64,000 bases of DNA from Symsagittifera roscoffensis (GCF_963678635.1 NC_087066.1:59786312-59850311); one strand, 5' to 3'; positions 1 to 12,797 are shown, counted from the first letter of the stretch. A program made the numbers and translations. Notes: generated by a model from the letters alone, not told the origin.

Positions 1-130
1 TTTCCTATGCAAAATCTCATCAGCAAAGTAGTCTCGAAAAAAGTGAGTGATATATCATATAAATGCGTTTGATATTGTGATTCGATTGATGAAAAATTTC
101 AGAAAATGTTGTTTCCAACTTGATAAAAAA

Positions 131-462
131 GGTTTGAGTTTTTTTATAAGCTTCAATTCACTCTTCGCTGAGAATCAAAATACGTTAATTTTAAACGTCA
201 ATGAAAGGAATGATTGAGATTCAAAATTTGGTTCATGTTTAAAAAATAGTCACAAGCAGAGGTTTAAAAATTTGTCACAAGCAGATTTTTTATTTGCAAT
301 TTGAATTGTGGATCGCTTAAAAATCAATTTTAAAAGAAACTGTTATAAAAAGAAGGTTTTGAGTTTATAATCTTCAAGTCACTCTTCGCTGAGAATCAAG
401 ATACTTTAATTTTAAACGTCAATGAACGGAGTGATTGAGATTTATAATTAAGTTCGTGTTTG
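131..462 (+). repeat. Pair of ~110-bp direct repeats
   Basis: Two related segments, about 131-240 and 354-462, share a long block containing TCACTCTTCGCTGAGAATCA followed by a TTTTAAACGTCAATGAA-like stretch. They lie about 223 bp apart in the same orientation and differ by scattered substitutions. No coding potential is visible. The family is unidentified. Confidence 0.7.
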
Positions 463-528
463 TCTTTGTTTTTTTTTGTTTTGTTTTCTGTCAGGAAAAA
501 AGAGTCTTTCCGGTTATACCTCCCAAAT

Positions 529-775
529 GGATAAATTTGGCAATTCAAATTTCGAGTTGAAATTGAAAGCGCGAAAGCGAGGGAAACAAACAATTAAATA
601 CCACTCGCGTGCAATTAGCAGCTGCTCGATTAGGAAGTGATAAATTTGATATATAATTTTGATTCCTAATCGAACAGCTGCTAATTGCACTCGAGTGGTA
701 TTTAATTGTTTGTTCCAACGGCTTCCGAGCTTTCAATTTCAACCCGAAGTTTGAGTTGCCAATTTTATTCATTTA
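529..775. repeat. Foldback hairpin (MITE-like inverted repeat)
   Basis: Two arms of about 110 bp (roughly 529-638 and 655-775) are reverse complements with a loop of about 20 bp. Both arms contain AACAAACAATTAAATACCAC, GCAATTAGCAGCTG and GAAATTGAAAG blocks, read in opposite directions. Arm identity is about 85-90% by eye. This is the form of a foldback or MITE-like element, or of an inverted duplication. The small ORFs over it are artefacts of the repeat. Confidence 0.75.
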
Positions 776-919
776 GAGGGGTACAACCAAAAAGACCCCA
801 AAAAGTTTCAAGACTAAGAGTTTGTGATCAAAAAGAAGACAATTTCCGATGTCACGTTTAGTTTATCATCAGGAAAGATGTTTTTTTTTCTAAATCATAA
901 CGTTTTATAATTCATCAGC

Positions 920-1165
920 AATTTGTACAAACGGTTGAAATATATATGAAAATTTTTGTTCCGACTTTCGATAACGAAAGTAACGGAATATTTGTGCTCG
1001 GTGTGGGTTTTTTTCTTCAGACAAATTTCGACTTTTTAACTAGCCATGTTTGACAGAAATTTTTACATCATTCGAAAGCTATCCTAAGCTTAAATTTGAA
1101 AAGATATTTCACCTGTGATCTTTTTTCGTAAAGTTATTGGGGTTTGAAGATTGCCAAATTTCAAC
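920..1165 (+). repeat. Diverged outside copy of a palindrome-arm repeat
   Basis: This block resembles the right-arm sequence at about 24700-24900 in the same orientation, and its inverted counterpart at about 5090-5290. Shared landmarks in order are a 'gtgctcg..gtg' stretch, 'tttttaac(t)agc/agcatg', and 'ctg(c/t)gatctttttt..gtaaagttat'. Identity is only about 60%, so this is an old member of the same repeat family lying outside the palindrome. Confidence 0.4.
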
Positions 1166-1210
1166 TGCATTTTCATCAATAAAGTTGAGTGCAATCCGGC
1201 CTATTTGCAG

Positions 1211-1417
1211 CGTCACCGATTCAAATACCACTGGAGCCGAGTCAATACAACTCGGGCACTTTAAACGACGAGCAGTTGATGGTCGATGGCGACTGGTCCG
1301 TGCTCGACTGCTATACGGGCTGGACAGATGTGGCTTCTCAGGACAACGTTTACCTTGATCTTCAGGAAGGGATTGCAGACATCCACTTCGCTGAAATACT
1401 CGTTTCTACAACATCAG
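1211..1417 (+). CDS. Candidate orphan exon, unknown extracellular-type domain
   Basis: An open 207-bp stretch is preceded by a good acceptor (CTATTTGCAG, ends 1210) and followed by a donor (ATCAG|GTGCGT). Both boundaries fall in the same phase (one base before, two after), as in symmetric domain exons. Base composition is visibly richer in G+C than the surrounding AT-rich DNA. The peptide has a VDGDWS..CY..W pattern followed by VYLDLQ and an alternating hydrophobic strand. This is faintly like galactose-binding (F5/8C, fucolectin) domains, but that is only a resemblance. No neighbouring exons were found, so it could be part of a large gene running out of the window or a lone relic. Confidence 0.35.
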
Positions 1418-3574
1418 GTGCGTGCTCTGAAAAGAACACCCGAAATACTTGAATTGAAGAATACTTTTAAAAAAAAGAAGTTTGAACTCTTGAACTTGAC
1501 ATTTTATCTCGCTATTGCGTTTTTCGCCGTACCATTGTTCTTATTAGATAAAAAATTTCAAAAAAAAATCCGAACCGTTGGAATTCTCAGATATAGAGAT
1601 TTTCTTCAAGCCTCCGTTAAAATGTACCTTAAACCATTGTAATAATATTTACCTTAAATCATTACAAAAAAGAGCAAAAATAATTTTTGATATGCTTTCT
1701 CATCCGTTTTTTCAGTCCCAATACAACGTTCCATTCAATTACCTGAAATTCAACAAACAACAACCAACAACCAATTCAATAGTAATTATTAATTTTTTGC
1801 GACTAAATGGAAAAATAATTCCTTTTTATGTAAAAAGACATAACGCAATATTAAAAAAAAATTTTGGCTTTCGTGGTATATGAAATCTTTTTTATTCGTG
1901 TTTCTTATAGCTTTCTCTAAAAATTTGGCTTGATTAGCTGAATGACAAGGCAACGCTTAACGAGTTTACTGCATGTCTGCTAGGTATCTTTTTCTAGGAA
2001 GTTTCGATGCCTTGAACAATTTTAATGGTAATTTTTTCGGAGAACAAAACTATAGCGTGATGCTTCAAAAAATTGCAAACACTATCATCACCACTCAAAA
2101 ATTGCAAAAACAATATCTTTTTCATTTAAACCCATGCACCAGCGCATTAAAAAAACTATGTTGAAAATAGTTAAATGTAATTGAGCAAGCTTTCGCTAAT
2201 AAAACTCTTACGGCAGTTTAACCAGTTTCACGAAAGATCAAATTTTTTTGTTGCAAAAAAAATTTGTTAATCCAATGAGTGAAATGTTTTAAATATTTTC
2301 AAGGAAAAAACTAATTTAAAATTAATTTGTTTAATATTCGCAAAAACGCGATACATAATTTAATGAACTCATTTTTATTTCGTAATATGTATAGGATGTA
2401 TGTATGGAGGCCGTAGAAGTAAGCTCTATTAAAATTTTGGTTTCTAGTGGCATTTGGCTGATGTTTTTTCCTTGGTATCTAAAACTTGCCAGTGGTTTCC
2501 AAAATTTTGCAATTGGATTCCTCAATTATTTTTGGTTTCAAATAAACTTTTCCTTTTGATAATTCCGATGCAGAAATCAAAATAAGGTGGTGATTGACTT
2601 TTTGTTTGCGCAATCCAGAGACATATCTGTAAACGTTGGCTTTTTAAGTGCAAGCGTTCAAACATTTAGTTTTGAATTTCATTTGGCTATTACTATATTG
2701 GCTCCAGAGGTGGAATTTTTATCATGTATCATGTGTTAATTGCAGTCATTCGTAACAATTCGTTTTTGGTTTATTAGAAGAGATAATTGTAAAATAGAGA
2801 AAACAGAAGGACGCAATCTATTATCATATTTTAAAGGTTGTTGAGACATTTCATAATGTTTGTGAGCCATTATTATTTTACTGTTACTCAATAATTGACC
2901 TTGGAGGTGGCGTTTTTCAAGGTCATAAAACATGCTGGTGTAGGTACAAGAACGTTTTTGAAAAAGTGTTTCCGGTCTTAAAAATGATTAAAAGTCAAAA
3001 TCAAAATTTCATGCGAAAGACCGGCTATAAAAAGGCGCTAGCAAAAATGAAGACGTTCCAATTGTCTAGTAGCGCGGTCCGGTTCCCCACTTTTTGCCAC
3101 TTTTTTTATTCAAAAATATTAAATAACTTGTGCCAAAGTGCGTTCTAAATGGACGTTTTTCTTCACAAAAATGCGACCTCGTAATGCCCGCTAAATCCAC
3201 TACGCGGAACGCTTTGACTTCCATTATAATTATTCTCAAACTGTTTTTGCTTTACGGCTTTACGAATAGATTATTAAATTTCCGAAACAAATGAGACTTT
3301 TGTTATTTTCCATGTAAGTTCCCTAGGGTTATCAAATATTACCAGACATATTTTGCATCTAGTAGCAAAATAATAGAAGCTTATGAATCCTGGCCAATCA
3401 TAGCTATTCACTATTTTGCAACTGAATGAAAAACGGTCGCTACATCCGGCAACTTTAGGAGAAAGCTGAAATAACCACGATTTTTTTATGATGGCGCGTA
3501 ACTCGCAATTACTCTAATATTAATTTTCTTTTTTTCTCTCTCTTTTTTTTGTGGTTCCCATGATGCCTTGTTGC
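1418..3574. other. No gene seen (AT-rich)
   Basis: Low-complexity AT-rich DNA. The open frames are short and have no recognisable domain or codon bias. No RNA gene, clean repeat or coding exon could be supported. Confidence 0.6.
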
Positions 3575-5869
3575 TGCTCTCTTGTTTCTAAAAGCCAGAC
3601 CATAAACGTCACTAATTTATTTGTTTGAGTTGTTGGAGATGAAATTGCCGTTAATACATGTGTTGGGTTCTACTGCAACTACTACTGTGAGACGGTGGTT
3701 GTCGAGAGACCAGGCGAGTGGCACAGAGTCTACTGTGCATCTCCTGGAAGCTTCATCTGGATCAGCAACTCTGTGGGATTCTTGAATGTATGTGAAGTTC
3801 AAGTGCACGGAGTGCTGCTGTAAATTCCAAACTGGAATAACAGTTCTCAACATGGACTGAACTATACATCTCCCTATTATGCGATGTCTTTCCTTAAAAC
3901 TAAAATCCTACTTAAATAAAAATTAAAATATCTCACTTCGAAAAATGAAGGCAATAAAGATGAATAAACTTTGGTGGAAGATTGAAAATGTCCGCTTTTT
4001 CGTGTATATTTTTTGCATAAGCTAGCAAAAAGTTTTCATCATACAAATTTAAGCACAAATTGTTCCATAAAATAGCCAATTTTTCAAATTAAAAATTTAA
4101 ACAGAACGATAGATTTAATAGGTTTAATTTGTAGTTAACACCTCATTGCATTTATTATGATTATTATTACTGCTTTCAAAATCTAGCTTGTTCTCAAAAA
4201 CAGGTTTTCCTCTATCTAAAGAGCCAAAACCCAAAAAAGTACAGCTCTTTTTTGTTATCAAACTCACAAAACAAATAGCTGAGGTTTACCTTAGTTGTCT
4301 GATTCTGACTCTGTTTATTTTTTTGCGTTGCTATTTCCTCGCACCATGCTTTCGCTTTCGGCTTTCTTGTCTTTCGGCCTTCTGATTGTGGACAACAAAA
4401 GTTCGCTATAAATCAACACATTGCCTAGAGCTTTATTGATAAATTGTGAGATGATTGTTTGAATTTGGGAAGCTTAAACCCAGAATAAGCGCTTTTTTAC
4501 TTCCGTCATTCCATCAAGCTGTCAATCAAAATCGGCTAAAAAAACCTATATTTCAGTTCTTCATTCTAAAAGTTGGGCTGCTAATTTTTTTTTTGACAGG
4601 GGGTTTAAATGATGGAAAACATTCAACCAATCGGAACTGCACGACGTTCCCTTTGGCGAAATGACTTTTGCGCAAAATCAGAGTCATTATAAACAGAAAA
4701 AAAAATTATATCAGCGCATCAAAAGTTTGCTCCACCTTTCATGGAGATATGCAACAAAAAAACTCGTATCAAGGCAACGCCCTGAGTAATCCGACAGCTT
4801 TTAATTAACATGAACTAGTGTTTGCTTTCAAAAAATTGATGAAATTTTTTAAAATTCAAAAATAAATGTTTCTGATTTTTTTAGTAAAACTAATCCCCAC
4901 ACGCTATGTAATTTACAAAATATTTAGCATGTATTTAGCATCCAGCAAAGCAATAAATAGATCAGATGACTTGCTTCACTTCAATTTGGAATAGTTTTAG
5001 ATACGGATTAAATCACCCCGTACGTGTTAATTGCACAAAGTATATCGTGTATTAATAATCCCAAATTGGTCAAATTAGCAATTTTTAAATCTCATAACTT
5101 TACAAAAAAAGATTGCAGGTAAAACATAAATCGATTCTGAGCTCCGGTCGACAATAAATTTTCGTTAAATAGAAAGAGCCATCAAGATATGCTAGTTAAA
5201 AAATTGAAATTATCTGGATTACAAAAAACCAGCTCGAGCACAATTTTTTCGTCTTATTTTGAAAGTTGGAACAATAAATTTGTTGAACATTTTTGAAAAC
5301 TCATTTTTTGAAAAAATATATCTGTTTACTTTTTTCGGTCAATATTAAGTTTAATGATTATATATAATCGCTTTCTGTGAGTAATTGGCATTTTTTTGAA
5401 TTGTTCAAACACTCAATTCTGATTGGCGAAAAACAACGTAAAATAAATTTCCAACGATCGTTCGCTCCATCATGAGGGTCGCCACCCTAAAAAACTGGTC
5501 CTCGCATACCGTTCTTGCAAGGTTCTTTGAGGTACGGACTGCGGCACCTGGTCCCTACATCTTACAAACTCAAAACAAGAAGTTATGACATGTCCTAGGA
5601 AATTAAACGTCAAGCTAATTAGTTGATCGTAAAATGACTGAATTTGACAGCAACTGTTTGTACAAAACTGACATTTTGGGTAAAAGAATAGATCCTACAA
5701 CATTGTTTTGATAGAATCAAGTTACACAAAAATAAAAAGAGTGTTGGATCACAGAACCGATCAAAATTATCATTAAAATTTGATTGCAAAACTTTAAATC
5801 GATTTTGTATAGTACCCGGGTTGACCAAAACCTCTTATCATATAATTTCAATGAAATCTCTATGACTAG

Positions 5870-6858
5870 CATTTGAATGAAAATTGTATGACAGGTGTTT
5901 TTTTCCACAAACCAAAAAATTTATGGACCAAAAAATATAAACCAAACACATATATGAAAATTGTATGACAGGTGTTTTTCTATAAACCAAAAAATTTATG
6001 GACCAAAAAATATAAAACAAACATATATATGAAAATTGTATGACAGATGTTTTTCTATAAACCAAAAAATTTATGGACCAAAAAATATAAACCAAACACA
6101 TATATGAAAATTGTATGACAGATGTTTTTCTAAAAACCAAAAAATTTATGAACCAAAAAATAGAAACCAAACTCATATATGAAAATTGTATGACAGGTGT
6201 TTTTCCACAAACCAAATAATTTATGGACCAAAAAATATAAACCAAACACATAAATGAAAATTGTGTGACAGGTGTTTTTCTATAAACCAAAAAATTTATG
6301 GAGCAAAAAATATAAACCAAACACATATATGAAAATTGTATGACAGGTGTTTTTCTATAAACAAAAAAAATTTATGGACCAAAAAATATAAACCAAACAC
6401 ATATATGAAAATTGTATGACAGGTGTTTTTCTATAAACCAAAAAATTTATGAACCAAAAAATATAAACCAAACACATATATGAAAATTGTATGACAGGTG
6501 TTTTTCTTTAAACCAAAAAATTTATGGACCAAAAAATATAAACCAAACTCATATATGAAAATTGTATGACAGGTTTTTTTCCACAAACCAAATAATTTAT
6601 GAACCAAAAAATATAAACCAAACACATAAATGAAAATTGTGTGACAGGTGCTTTTCTATAAACCAAAAAATTTATGGAGCAAAAAATATAAACCAATCAC
6701 ATATATGAAAATTGTATGACAGGTGTTTTTCTTTAAACCAAAAAATTTATGGATCAAAAAATATAAACCAAACTCATATATGAAAATTGTATGACAGGTT
6801 TTTTTCCACAAACCAAATAATTTATGAACCAAAAAATATAAACCAAACACATAAATGG
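5870..6858. repeat. 75-bp minisatellite, about 13 copies
   Basis: The word GAAAATTGTATGACAGG recurs at a spacing of 75 (occasionally 76-77) bp from about 5878 to about 6790, each followed by AAACCAAAAAATTTATG and AAAAAATATAAACCAAAC words. Because 75 is a multiple of three, the array keeps long minus-strand frames open. These encode a 25-residue periodic peptide that is a by-product of the repeat. Variants (GTGTGACAGG, GGAGCAA) are shared between non-adjacent units, which suggests higher-order duplication. Confidence 0.9.
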
Positions 6859-6859
6859 T

Positions 6860-7200
6860 ACTTTTTAAGAAATCCACTTTTGGCCGACCGACCCTAAAAT
6901 TTTTCTAAAGGCTCTTTGGGCGCCAATATTTACTAATTTTGAGGGGGGAGCGCGCGCCGAAAAAACGCAATTTTTTGGTCAACATTTTCCAAAAAGTGCC
7001 TAAAAACGCCTTTTTTGACTGTTTTTTCGAAAATTTGCCTGCGGCGCAGAAAATTTTGCAAAAATAGGGGCAAAACAGTGCTTTCGGAGAACTCAAAAAA
7101 TCAATTTGGTCGACCTAAAAAAAAAGGTCGTCAACATTTTCGATTTCTTTTTGAAAATCCGCCCCCCCCTCGAGAAAATCCTAGATCCGCCCCTGTGTGT
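6860..7200. other. Low-complexity block with hAT-like terminal word
   Basis: Homopolymer-rich DNA lies between the minisatellite and the right end of the insertion. It ends in TAGATCCGCCCCTG (about 7181-7194), the complement of CAGGGGCGGATCTA, a word often seen at hAT transposon termini. No matching second end was located, so a nested hAT fragment is only a suggestion. Confidence 0.3.
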
Positions 7201-8016
7201 CGCCATCAAAAAAATGCTAGTCATACAATTTCCGTTTAAGTAAAGCATTTTTTTCAAAAAACTAAAACCTCGGTTTTTTTATCACCAGACTGTTTAATTA
7301 GAATCAGACAGCCGCAGAAATTAGTTTATATCTTTTTTCAACCATTTAACCAAATTGAATGAAAGTTGTAGTATGTCAAGCGTTTTTCCACACACTTGAT
7401 GTATGGAATTGCATGATAAACATTTTGGGTGTATGGAGGTCAACCCGGGTTCACTTTTGAATTGCTTAAATCAAACAACTGTGAGGTTGAATAATTTGAT
7501 TTGCGGTTGGACAACCAGTGTTTACTCAATCATGGGTTAATTTAAGTTTGGAAACATTTAAAGCAACTTGCACTCAAAGCATTGAATAAATTTGGTTATT
7601 TTTGAGTTTGCTTTTCGTCTAAGTTTGCTTTTCGTCTATATTTTTTAACCTCTGTCAGGCAGATACTTAATTACTCAAATTCATAAGCTTGCTTTACCAG
7701 TTATTGGCTTTTTCAAGCCAATTTCTCAAATTCATAAGCTTGCTTTACCAGTTATTGGCTTTTTCAAAATTTTTGATCCTCTAATTGATGATTTGAAATG
7801 CTGAAAACTAAACTCTGTTAGTAGGAGGATTAGAGCGTCGAGTTTAGATAGGTTTAGCATCCTAGGTAGTAGCCTCTGGTGCCTTAGATTGTGCTTTTGC
7901 GTTTGACGATGGACCACTGATACCCCCCGAGCTGGGCGAAGAAGTTGCGAGGACCATCACCGGTGATGCGGGCTCGGAAACGATACCAACTCCTGAAATG
8001 TCCAGCTGAGCCTTGG

Positions 8017-8487
8017 CTACTGAGAGAGTCTTGGATGACAAATTTCGCTTCCCAAATCGAACCTTGGCCACTGAAAGGATCGAAACTGTTTTTGTATAAA
8101 TGCGGTTGCGAGCAGAAATGGGACATAAAGGCGGTAGTTGATCTTTCGCTGGAAGAGGATCCATTCGAACTTGGTCTTCTCTAATAGAAAAATTAACCTT
8201 TGCGGCTGGCTGAGGACTTGTTGAGACTTATTACTTTCAAAGATTAAATTAATATATAACTTTCCTGATGATATTGACAGAAATGTGGTATATCTGTCAA
8301 TATTGATTACCAAGATCTTACCCTCGTAAGGTATAGAAACCTTCTTACTCGATATTAAGTCGAGCACCTTCTGAAAAATTTCAACGCTAATTGAAGATTT
8401 TATTACAATCTGTTCAATTTTTTTTTGCAGACAATGGCAACATTTATTGATGGTTTGTGGCAGGCATTTTTTTTCTAAAACGATCAA
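8017..8487 (-). pseudogene. Unrecognised 156-codon frame in left arm
   Basis: An open frame of 156 codons that matches no family I can name. It has a hydrophobic-strand-rich centre and ends in a stop shortly after a basic stretch. The inverted copy in the right arm (about 22598-23160, plus strand) keeps the first part but is interrupted and carries an extra insertion, so the frame is probably a relic. Its position, distal to the ORF2-like remnant, would put it in the 3' region of a decayed retroelement. Confidence 0.3.
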
Positions 8488-10359
8488 GTGGTTCTACCAA
8501 AAATAGGTAGCCAAGTTCTGGTTCTGCTCAATGTAAACTGTGAGCGTCGTCATTCGCTCCTCGTGCTTGTTCGAACTCTAAGTGCGAGAGCCACTGGTTC
8601 GCTGATTTGGCTACCGCTGCTTTTCGCCCCTGAATGTGTAAATATGTCCTGGCTGGCGTGCCCCTAAGGAACATCTTTGAGGCGTGGACGGCTGCCAAAA
8701 GCCTGCCACTTTTTCACTTCTTTTCTCAAGCCTCACTTTTGTCACTTTTTCCAGGATGTGAGCAAACTCTTCTCAAAAGTCTGGAACCATGTAACCTAAA
8801 ACAAGAAGAAAAACGCCCAGCTGCCAAATGCAGATCAAAGTTAAGCAAAAAGAAAAGATTCAGTGTTTCAAACTGATTATCACCGGTGTCTTTTCTATGG
8901 TTCCTTCAAAATATTACAACAAAGCTTGCTTACAGGTTTATCCTATTTATTCCTTCTTAGGACAAAAGTATGGTTAGACTTTGAACTACTTCAACCAAAT
9001 TGATTGAGAATTACGATGGCTGTCAACTGTTAACAACCAAAAAAACAATCAACAATTATGCAGGACATTCGGGATCATTTAGAAGATTGACTTTTTTTCG
9101 AAAGGATCAGTAAATTCAACTCGTACTTCACCAGGTTGATTGTTTCCTCCCACGCTGAGACTTTCAAAATCTCCTAAGAGATCTTCTCGAGAAGAACAAG
9201 ACTGCAGAAAAACTTGGATGAGGCTCGATCGGACCTCTCTTACACCCTCCCATTCTCGATTGCAATTTACACATGAAAATAAACTCTACCAAATCGGGAT
9301 CTTGGATCTATCCAAACAACACATCATCACTCATGAACTCAACACATCATCACTCATGTTTTCTCAAGAATTTTGATTTGTTCCAATACAGCGTAGTACC
9401 GACAGGGCGCTGACCAGACTAATCTGGGTCAATGAACATCTGTAAGCAGATACGAGCGGATCCGGGAAGGCATAAGTCACTACAGGATCGTACACACAGG
9501 TTACAAACTCCCCTAGTACTCTAACTAGTTGGGGGGGGGGGGGTGTTGACTTCATTGCTAAGATACAGAAAAAAAAGGGCAACCCTCCATTGTCATTTTC
9601 TAGATCGATCCTGGTCCAAGGCCTTTTATCTTTACCAATCATATGTGCATCAAGAGGTTGTTTTTACTAAAAGCGTCTTCAATCCGGCGACAATCCATGG
9701 GTCAGAATGATCAGGGACAAATAATCATCGATTCTCATGACTTCAGCATCTTTACTGAAAATGAAGACTGGTCCCATATGAAACAATCCTCTTGGAAAAA
9801 CTTCAAACAGAGCGAGCTGCAATTTGGTAGGAAAACTCAGTTTTCGCTGTACCAGGGCTTGAGTAAACTTTTTTTTCGTAAACATACTCTCTAAAAATTC
9901 TTTTTTTTCCAACAGGGTTTCAAGTACCCCAAGACTCAGGTATCTTTCGCATGATCTTTCTAGAAGGCGGCTTTTGTGGTATATTTTGCTTTAGAAACCA
10001 AGATCCCCACGGTAATCTTAGAATTATTTGTTAAATCTAGATGTCCCAGTAGAAACTCCCACATCTGGAAAATCAGTAGAGTTGCTCCCTTTTTGACTGT
10101 ATTCCCCACCTTTTCTAACCCAGGCATCAAGAATGCCGTTAGCCATTGTCTCCAGTAACTTCTTCGCTTCCACTTTCTTCAAGCGATCGTTGACCGTCGC
10201 CATTGAACCATTGTTGGAAATCACTCTCGTGAAATCTCCATATTCGTGAACCACACATTCGTTAATAGACTGCTTACGGTTGGGTGACTATCGTGAATAT
10301 CGTGTATGAACGTCGCGTCTTAACTTCGTCAGTTTTCGCGCCAGATTAGACATCTAGAG

Positions 10360-12345
10360 TCAAGGTAGTTCATCAAATATAATCCTAATGTCTGCGAAGT
10401 TGTATATACTCTTCGCCGCATGGGATATATCCGCCAAGCAAGCAGCGAGTTCTGCATTTGGAGGGCGCAAGCTCAATTCGTTCAATTTTCGATTACGGGC
10501 GGCAATGACAATCATCTGGCCATTGCCATAGCTGACGAGGCCAGCATTGCGTGGACGGAGTGCAAGGTAGTCATTTAAGCATAGCCAGGTGAGGAGGTGA
10601 AGTTGACTCTTGCCTAAGAGATCGCGAGACAACCATTTCTCAAACGTCGACCGTGGAAGCAAATAACTTTTGTATTGTCTCCCAAACTTTCTATAGAGAA
10701 GGATGCTCTTTTCTCGTTATCTCAAGATGCCCGACCGCATGCAAAAGATTGATCATTCCGGCGAACAGAAGTAGCTCAAATTCGTACGGTGTTTCTGGCT
10801 TGATAGCTATCACAAAGGTGGCAGCACTTATCAGAGAGGCTCAAGCCAGAATTGCTTAGTTGACGTCCTAATGAAGTCTTATCTCGCCACAAACGGTTTT
10901 CAGACCGCGCCTGGGTCCTCGTGCTCGAAAACAGTTTAAAATTGTCTTAAAACTGAGATTTTGTATGACAGCGTGAAAGTTTTTAGTAACAGATGATAGA
11001 ATTAACTTCTTGCCTCTTCCAACAAGCAAGCAATTTTGTCAAACAGCTTCTTCATCTTTCGAGGTTCACCTCGAGATGTGTCATGTTTTCCGACCGTCAT
11101 CACCACCGCTTATTAACGAAGGCCAGCATTTGTGGCCATGCCACTCCACAGAAACTCAAGACTTCACCTTGCCAAAACGCTCTTCCCCGTGTCATCTCGA
11201 GAAGTTCTCCAAGCAAAACTATTTCATCGGGTATACAAGGCTGTGTCGGCTAGTCAGCAGAAGAGAAAGATTCGAAGGAAATCCTGATGGCCCTCTCTGA
11301 GCGTTTCAGCCTGTAATTTTTACCGTTTGTAAAATCTAATTGTATTCTGAAATCTAATTGTATAAGAAATGACTATGGCCCCACAAATCGGATACAGGTT
11401 CCACGACTTAGAAACTTCTGATGAATCTACGGGTTTTGGGGTTCGAGTCTGCATTGTGTCCTCAAGAGTTCTTGTGAGTGGTCTTATCGCGCTCTTTTTG
11501 TTGCTAACGGCCGGAATCAGGACTTAAATGACTCATCGTCAAGCCATAGTACTTGATTGACTCGTGACTAAGTCTCTCATTGATGATGCTGATTCCAGGC
11601 GCCTCCAGGACCCCATCTGCTCCTGTGTAATCCTCTTTGGGTTAAAACGTCACGCCTCTTTGGGCGTTTTGTCCATCTCTCTCCTAGACTCAGGTCTGGA
11701 ACAGGTCGAGGGAGTGTCATTGGATTCCACAAGCTCCACACGTAGATGGTTCAAGTCTGTTGTACCTGTTTGTATAGAATTTTCACGTGCTCCGCGTCTA
11801 ATTGACTGCTTGCAACCTCGCTGCATCTGAATTTGGTCGTTTTGGTCCTTATCTAATTCTTTTTTATTTATGCAACTACGTCAGCTAATTCGGCGTCGGT
11901 CTGTTGTGCTGGAATCAGTGATGGTGTTTTGCTTGCTGATTGACGTCATATCAGTTGGCCTGACGTGAAGAGGGAATTGCCCTGCTACCTACTCTCGAAC
12001 ATATTTCAGGCCCGGGTTTTGTCTCAAAACAGAAACTTTATCATAGTTTCTGTTTTTAAACTATATAAAAAAAACAGAACAGAATCCTCTATAGTTTTTG
12101 CAGTTCCTAGCGACAACCATCATCAGACTGTTCTTGTTTAGTTATCCCATCGATGCTATACACAACCATGATCACTGTTTCCGTAACAGACTCGCTTTCT
12201 TCACGCTTTCCGTAACAGACTCGCTTCCTTCACGATTTCTAGTTGCAAGACAGCGTTCAGCATCACTGCTATCCGCTCATCCACTTGGGCGTAGTCCAAA
12301 TCTCTCAGGCGTTGGTACAACTCAACTTGGACAGGTCTCTTCAGC
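10360..12345 (-). pseudogene. Decayed retroelement ORF2 relative (left arm)
   Basis: Read on the minus strand, the segment near 12345-12250 encodes a peptide (LYQRLRDLDYAQ.DERIAVML) that aligns with the ORF2 N-terminus at 49440-49530 (IYRRLIERDFALEDPEVVML). Near 10767-10736 it encodes an FAGM.NLLHAVGHL motif matching FAGINDHLHSRGFL of ORF2 (52131 onward). The frame is broken by many stops and shifts. I could not place the SGNH catalytic blocks with confidence in this copy. The tail at 10662-10360 is an open 100-codon frame with no counterpart in the present ORF2, whose own C-terminus ends earlier. Confidence 0.6.
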
Positions 12346-12797
12346 CCCCCCCCTGAACACAGAATTACAGAACAAGTCTTTCATCTCTTTAGATTCGTAT
12401 AACCCATAATTGTATAATTCAAAACTTTGAATTTCAAGACTATGCAACTTAAGACTAGGTTCGAGCACCTCAAGATTTTTAAACAAAAATTAGTGGATTA
12501 GTAGATAATGAATATGTTGTCCACTGTGAACATTTTGTGAAATCTTCGGTATGATTTGGATCGTTGATAGGAGAGTGTTTGCATCTGCAATTATTGATCG
12601 AACACAATTTACTGAGGTTGTAATTTTTGTTTGCAGTTCTTTTCACAAGAAGTCACATCTAAGTGTCTTGCATCAACCAGTAAATAGCACTCTTGATTTG
12701 ACCATGAATCAAACTTTTGACACAGTTTATTAAACATTCTTATACACAAATAAAATTTTGCCCAACCTCCTAACCTAGACTGCACTTAGTTGTGATC

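Larger units (their letters stand above)
5814..7450. mobile_element. Left-arm-only insertion with 13-bp terminal inverted repeats
   Basis: ACCCGGGTTGACC at 5814-5826 is matched by its exact complement GGTCAACCCGGGT at 7438-7450. The right palindrome arm lacks the whole segment: its sequence passes from the block equal to 5700-5810 to the block equal to 7452 onward with only about 33 bp between. The insert contains the 75-bp minisatellite and, near its right end, minisatellite-like words (TGTATGGAATTGCATGA). No transposase is visible, so it is a non-autonomous DNA transposon or similar. No clear target-site duplication was found. Confidence 0.7.
3575..12765 (-). repeat. Left arm of the giant palindrome
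   Basis: Read on the minus strand, this arm runs from the ORF2-like N-terminus (about 12345) through the ORF2-like C-terminal motif (about 10740-10767) to an unrecognised 3' part and ends at 3575. No intact gene remains. Open frames such as 7862-8164 and 9364-9642 match no family I know and are broken or shifted in the other arm. Confidence 0.85.

Noticed and set aside
5870-6858. CRISPR-like array
   Set aside because: The units are contiguous 75-bp tandem copies with no unique spacers, in a eukaryotic genome.
5838-6877. Repeat proteins encoded by the minisatellite frames
   Set aside because: The frames stay open only because the unit is 75 bp. The peptides are low-complexity translations without start context or conserved domain.
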